DNA from: SKVL01 sp051745565
GTDB taxonomy: Bacteria; Patescibacteriota; Minisyncoccia; Phycocordibacterales; CSBR16-193
NCBI GenBank assembly: GCA_051745565.1
Contig: JBNJEF010000005.1
Location: 1-23,682, forward strand
Length of the DNA stretch: 23,682 nucleotides
Direction of reading: 5' to 3'
Below the pieces are notes generated by a model that was not told the DNA's origin, searched no databases, and saw only the letters and a program-made list of their open reading frames with translations. Position 1 is the first letter of the stretch, and each line of letters starts with the position of its first letter. Positions 21,486-23,682 of this stretch are shown here, one piece after another. Made by a program: the position numbers and the translations under genes.

Positions 21486-22037
21486 TTATATCTTCTTTAC
21501 TTGAAGGAAGTCCAACTCTACCGGAGTCTCGCGACCGAACATCGGCACAAGTACTCTAACCTTTCCGCTCTCTTCATCCACTTCGCTAACTTTCCCGTCA
21601 AGATCCTTAAAAGGACCGTCAACGATAGTAACGGAGTCGTCAACGAAAAGATCTATCTGATGCACTGCAGTGTCAGCATTCATTCTCTTGAATAATTGCT
21701 CCACTTCTTCTTTTTTGGCCGGAACCGGATAAACTCCTGAACCGACAAAACCCGTAACACGAGGTGTGTTCCTTACTATATACCAAGAATCATCATCAAC
21801 TATCATATCCACGAGAATGTATCCCGGATATATCTTTTCTTCTTCTTCAACTCTCTTTCCTCCTTTTATTTTTATCTTTTTTTCCGTAGGTACAACCACA
21901 TCAAATATCTTATCTTGCATACCTAAAGATTCTATTCTCTGCTTCAAATTACGCTTAACCGTATTCTCGTAGCCGGCATAGGTATGAACAACATACCAAT
22001 TCCTGCCCTCTTGAATTTTTTGTTTCTGTACGGACAT
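21486..22037 (-). CDS. nusG: Transcription termination/antitermination factor NusG
   Basis: RNA polymerase elongation factor that couples transcription to translation and Rho. It has 183 residues. The NGN domain covers about 12-120, with NWYVVHTYAGYENTVKRNL at 13-31 and the typical YPGYILVDM at 70-78. A KOW motif lies at about 132-160, with VDGPFKDLDGKVSEVDEESGKV. It follows secE by 8 bases in the classic secE-nusG-rplK order. The ATG lacks a strong Shine-Dalgarno, being preceded by A/T-rich sequence. Confidence 0.98.
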   Translation of the reverse strand: MSVQKQKIQEGRNWYVVHTYAGYENTVKRNLKQRIESLGMQDKIFDVVVPTEKKIKIKGGKRVEEEEKIYPGYILVDMIVDDDSWYIVRNTPRVTGFVGSGVYPVPAKKEEVEQLFKRMNADTAVHQIDLFVDDSVTIVDGPFKDLDGKVSEVDEESGKVRVLVPMFGRETPVELDFLQVKKI

Positions 22038-22045
22038 ATTTTTAT

Positions 22046-22234
22046 TTATCTAAGAAAGAACCTGTCAACAATAACATCGGAAAATATGAAATCAAAAAAC
22101 CCTAAAAATATTGCGACAGTGATAGAAAGCAGTATTATGAGAACCGTAAAAACAACGGCATGCCTGCGCGTCGGCCAACTCACGTGACGCATCTCCGCTC
22201 TGGTGTCATTTATGTACTGAATCAATCTGTTCAT
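22046..22234 (-). CDS. secE: Preprotein translocase subunit SecE
   Basis: Small single-helix clamp of the SecYEG channel. It has 62 residues. The amphipathic N-terminal helix with the conserved EMRHVSWPTRR is at 14-24 and one transmembrane helix spans about 26-50. This is the minimal bacterial form, lacking the extra two helices of the Escherichia coli protein. It lies 8 bases before nusG, and a promoter (22273-22301) and hairpin lie upstream. Confidence 0.96.
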   Translation of the reverse strand: MNRLIQYINDTRAEMRHVSWPTRRHAVVFTVLIILLSITVAIFLGFFDFIFSDVIVDRFFLR

Positions 22235-22245
22235 GGTTATTTATT

Positions 22246-22271
22246 AAAAAACGCCCCTTCGGACGTTTTTT
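22246..22271 (-). terminator. Hairpin between the SIMPL gene and secE
   Basis: On the minus strand AAAAAACGTCC (22271-22261), a GAAG loop, GGGCGTTTTTT (22256-22246) make an 11-bp stem with one U-G wobble and a terminal U-run. It would end the SIMPL-gene transcript. Because the secE promoter predicted just upstream would start near 22266, the same hairpin may also sit at the 5' end of the secE-nusG-rplK mRNA. Confidence 0.7.
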
Positions 22272-22272
22272 T

Positions 22273-22301
22273 AGCATACTAATTTAGACAAACAAAGTCA
22301 A
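22273..22301 (-). promoter_or_regulatory. Promoter of secE-nusG-rplK
   Basis: On the minus strand TTGACT (22301-22296), a 17-base spacer and TATGCT (22278-22273). The expected start point near 22266 falls inside the hairpin, leaving a leader of roughly 32 nt before the secE ATG. Confidence 0.55.
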
Positions 22302-22308
22302 GTAAAAT

Positions 22309-23103
22309 TTACCGTATCTCATACTTTATCTCAACATTTGACTTTACTTCTTCCTCTCCGGGTTCAAATGAAGGCTCTGCACCAGCTTCATCCTGAGCAG
22401 AATCCTCCATCATAAGACCTCTTTCGGGGTAAGAAGGTGATCGGCGAGATTCGTTAAAGCTTACTATACGAACAAGTTCAACGTCCAGATCATTAGAGAG
22501 TCTCCGTGCTTCCTCTTTAGCTTCTTCTATAGCCTCTTTTCTGGCCTCCCTCTTTAGTTCTTCCTCGTCTTCAACGGAAAATCGGATACCGCTTATATCG
22601 GTAGCACCACGATCACCAACACCTCCAACAAGACTTCCCGCCTTATCCATCTCTTTTACCTTAACTTCCGTTGTATGAATAACCTCGTATCCGACAAGCA
22701 CTCTTTCTCGGCCGTTTCCGGAAGAAAGCTCAGAACGAGCTCTCCACTCGTAACGTGGTTGAGCGGAATACCCGGAAGTTTTAATGTAACGGTCCTCTAC
22801 TCCTTCGTCTTTAAGAAAGGATGTTATCTCCTCCATCTTCTCCGAAACTTCCTCCTGAGCTTCCGGGACCGAATCAGCTTCATATTTAACAGAAAAATTA
22901 AATTCGGCTATGTCCGGAACAGCAACAGCGGACCCTTCCCCGGAAGCCGTGATACTTGCCCTAGGTTCGCTTATATACTTTCTCTCTTCAAGGGTATTAA
23001 GAGTCAAAGAAGCCAAGAAAACGATCAGAGCAATAAGGAGAACCCCTGTAAGGGTCAAAATAAGGCCTATTTTTTTCTGGTAAGTAGTAAATAGTTTTTC
23101 CAT
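22309..23103 (-). CDS. Membrane-anchored SIMPL (DUF541) domain protein
   Basis: Protein of the SIMPL/DUF541 (YggE-like) family, oligomeric surface or periplasmic proteins of poorly defined role. It has 264 residues. A basic N-terminus and one hydrophobic helix (about 12-36) act as signal anchor. Then come ASITASGEGSAVAVPDIAEF (49-68, the typical 'v.v.GeG.v.v.PD.a' start), TSGYSAQPRYEW (104-115, the typical 'T..y.v.p.Y.y' block), and a helix rich in Glu/Lys/Arg (EELKREARKEAIEEAKEEARR). The last 40 residues form an acidic tail and a final beta strand (VKSNVEIKYEIR). It lies 49 bases downstream of folD and may be co-transcribed with it; a weak separate promoter is also possible. Confidence 0.88.
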   Translation of the reverse strand: MEKLFTTYQKKIGLILTLTGVLLIALIVFLASLTLNTLEERKYISEPRASITASGEGSAVAVPDIAEFNFSVKYEADSVPEAQEEVSEKMEEITSFLKDEGVEDRYIKTSGYSAQPRYEWRARSELSSGNGRERVLVGYEVIHTTEVKVKEMDKAGSLVGGVGDRGATDISGIRFSVEDEEELKREARKEAIEEAKEEARRLSNDLDVELVRIVSFNESRRSPSYPERGLMMEDSAQDEAGAEPSFEPGEEEVKSNVEIKYEIR

Positions 23104-23109
23104 GTTAAT

Positions 23110-23118
23110 AAAATATCA
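23110..23118 (-). promoter_or_regulatory. Possible extended -10 upstream of the SIMPL gene
   Basis: TGATATTTT on the minus strand (23118-23110) ends 6 nt before the ATG at 23103, which would place the start on the initiation codon. The surroundings are so AT-rich that chance matches are likely. Confidence 0.3.
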
Positions 23119-23152
23119 TTATATATATCTTATATAATCTCATAAAAATAAA

Positions 23153-23682
23153 CTAAGTCAAATTATTCGGCAAATTTTCTGCCTCCACCAGATCCATTAA
23201 GTTCAGAAAAAGAGAGGCAACAGTCAAAGGACCCACCCCTCCGGGGACCGGTGAAAAAGCCCTGACTGTTCCTGAAGCCACAGACCGATCAACATCCCCT
23301 CTAAGGCGTCCGCCTTCTCCTAGTGAGGTTCCCACATCTATAACAACATGCTCAGAATGAAGCATCTCTGATGTCACCAGCCCCGGCACTCCGGTGGCAG
23401 TAATGACCAGCTCCGCAGACCTTACTTCAGAAGCCAGATCCTCAGTGTTACTGTGACATATAGTAACCGTCGCATCTCGATTAACGAGCGCCATGGCAGT
23501 TGGTCGCCCAACCAAAAAAGACCTCCCTATAACAACCGCTTTCTTTTTTTCCGGAGAAAAACCGTAAGAAGACAGCATTTCCAAAACACCTCTGGTAGTA
23601 GCCGGCAACACTCTCTCCTCTCCTTTAAATAAAGCATTCATATTGGAAGAAGAAAGACCATCGGCATCTTTTTTCGGATCAA
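23153..23682 (-). CDS. folD: Bifunctional methylene-THF dehydrogenase / methenyl-THF cyclohydrolase, C-terminal part
   Basis: NADP-dependent enzyme interconverting methylene-, methenyl- and 10-formyl-THF in the cytoplasm. The frame runs through the right edge, so the N-terminal domain is missing; about 176 residues are visible. The first visible residues read DPKKDADGLSSSN, matching the family 'P.KDVDG....N' motif. They are followed by VVIGRSFLVGRPTAMAL (Rossmann fold; the usual GRS..VG.P), ATVTICHSNT, and PVPGGVGPLTVASLFLNLM, the FolD signature near the C-terminus. The Met at 23641 is internal and not the true start. It supplies the same one-carbon pool as glyA. Confidence 0.95.
   Translation of the reverse strand, partial: DPKKDADGLSSSNMNALFKGEERVLPATTRGVLEMLSSYGFSPEKKKAVVIGRSFLVGRPTAMALVNRDATVTICHSNTEDLASEVRSAELVITATGVPGLVTSEMLHSEHVVIDVGTSLGEGGRLRGDVDRSVASGTVRAFSPVPGGVGPLTVASLFLNLMDLVEAENLPNNLT

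Noticed and set aside
1..23682. tRNA, rRNA, CRISPR arrays, insertion sequences, phage genes
   Set aside because: Reading the spacers on both strands gave no cloverleaf, no spaced direct repeats, no transposase motif and no terminal inverted repeats.

Overview
The window looks like part of a compact bacterial genome, most likely a member of the Candidate Phyla Radiation (Patescibacteria, Parcubacteria-like). This is an inference. It rests on several small single-domain proteins, tight gene packing, an isoleucyl-tRNA synthetase carrying an inserted histidine phosphatase domain, an ABC ATPase with an N-terminal 'G-[LS]-S..I...L...GW' helical module of a kind I associate with these genomes, and near-absence of strong Shine-Dalgarno sequences. 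TGA is used as a stop codon (for example at 1349-1351 and 11216-11218), so the code is standard and not the UGA=Gly code of Gracilibacteria. Every gene I can support lies on the minus strand, so the window is read from right to left.

Layout in direction of transcription. (1) 23682-22309: the 3' part of folD, then a membrane-anchored SIMPL-domain protein. (2) 22301-20944: a secE-nusG-rplK transcription/translocation/ribosome group with a recognisable promoter in front and a strong terminator behind rplK; rplA does not follow. (3) 20899-18553: glyA, tmk, dut (one-carbon metabolism and dTTP supply), closed by a terminator. (4) 18544-12618: argS, terminator, ileS, recO. (5) 12523-9156: an apparently accessory three-gene cassette: MacB/LolC-type ABC permease, its ATPase, and a PP-loop zinc-ribbon ATPase resembling N-acetyl sugar amidotransferases. 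(6) 8924-6971: a 638-residue single-pass membrane protein with Ig-like/DUF11-like repeats, behind a near-consensus promoter. (7) 6896-3851: glyS, a 151-residue charged hypothetical protein, and a cytoplasmic GH15-like protein, closed by a hairpin. (8) 3775-1: an M16 peptidase, an AI-2E-family membrane protein and the N-terminal 445 residues of metG, which runs off the left edge and is easy to miss because its stop codon lies outside the window.

The main interest is threefold. First, IleRS contains an apparently catalytically complete histidine phosphatase domain between the two cysteine pairs of its zinc finger. Second, four genes (the 638-residue protein, argS, glyA, ileS) have a -10 hexamer ending exactly 8 nt before ATG, which predicts leaderless or nearly leaderless mRNAs. 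Third, the ABC transporter/PP-loop cassette has no sugar-pathway partner nearby and an unusual N-terminal extension on its ATPase. Otherwise the region is core housekeeping: four aminoacyl-tRNA synthetases, nucleotide and folate metabolism, and protein export and transcription factors. I see no rRNA, tRNA, CRISPR array, insertion sequence or phage gene. The longest gene-free stretch (8888-9155, 268 bases) holds one promoter and nothing else I can support.
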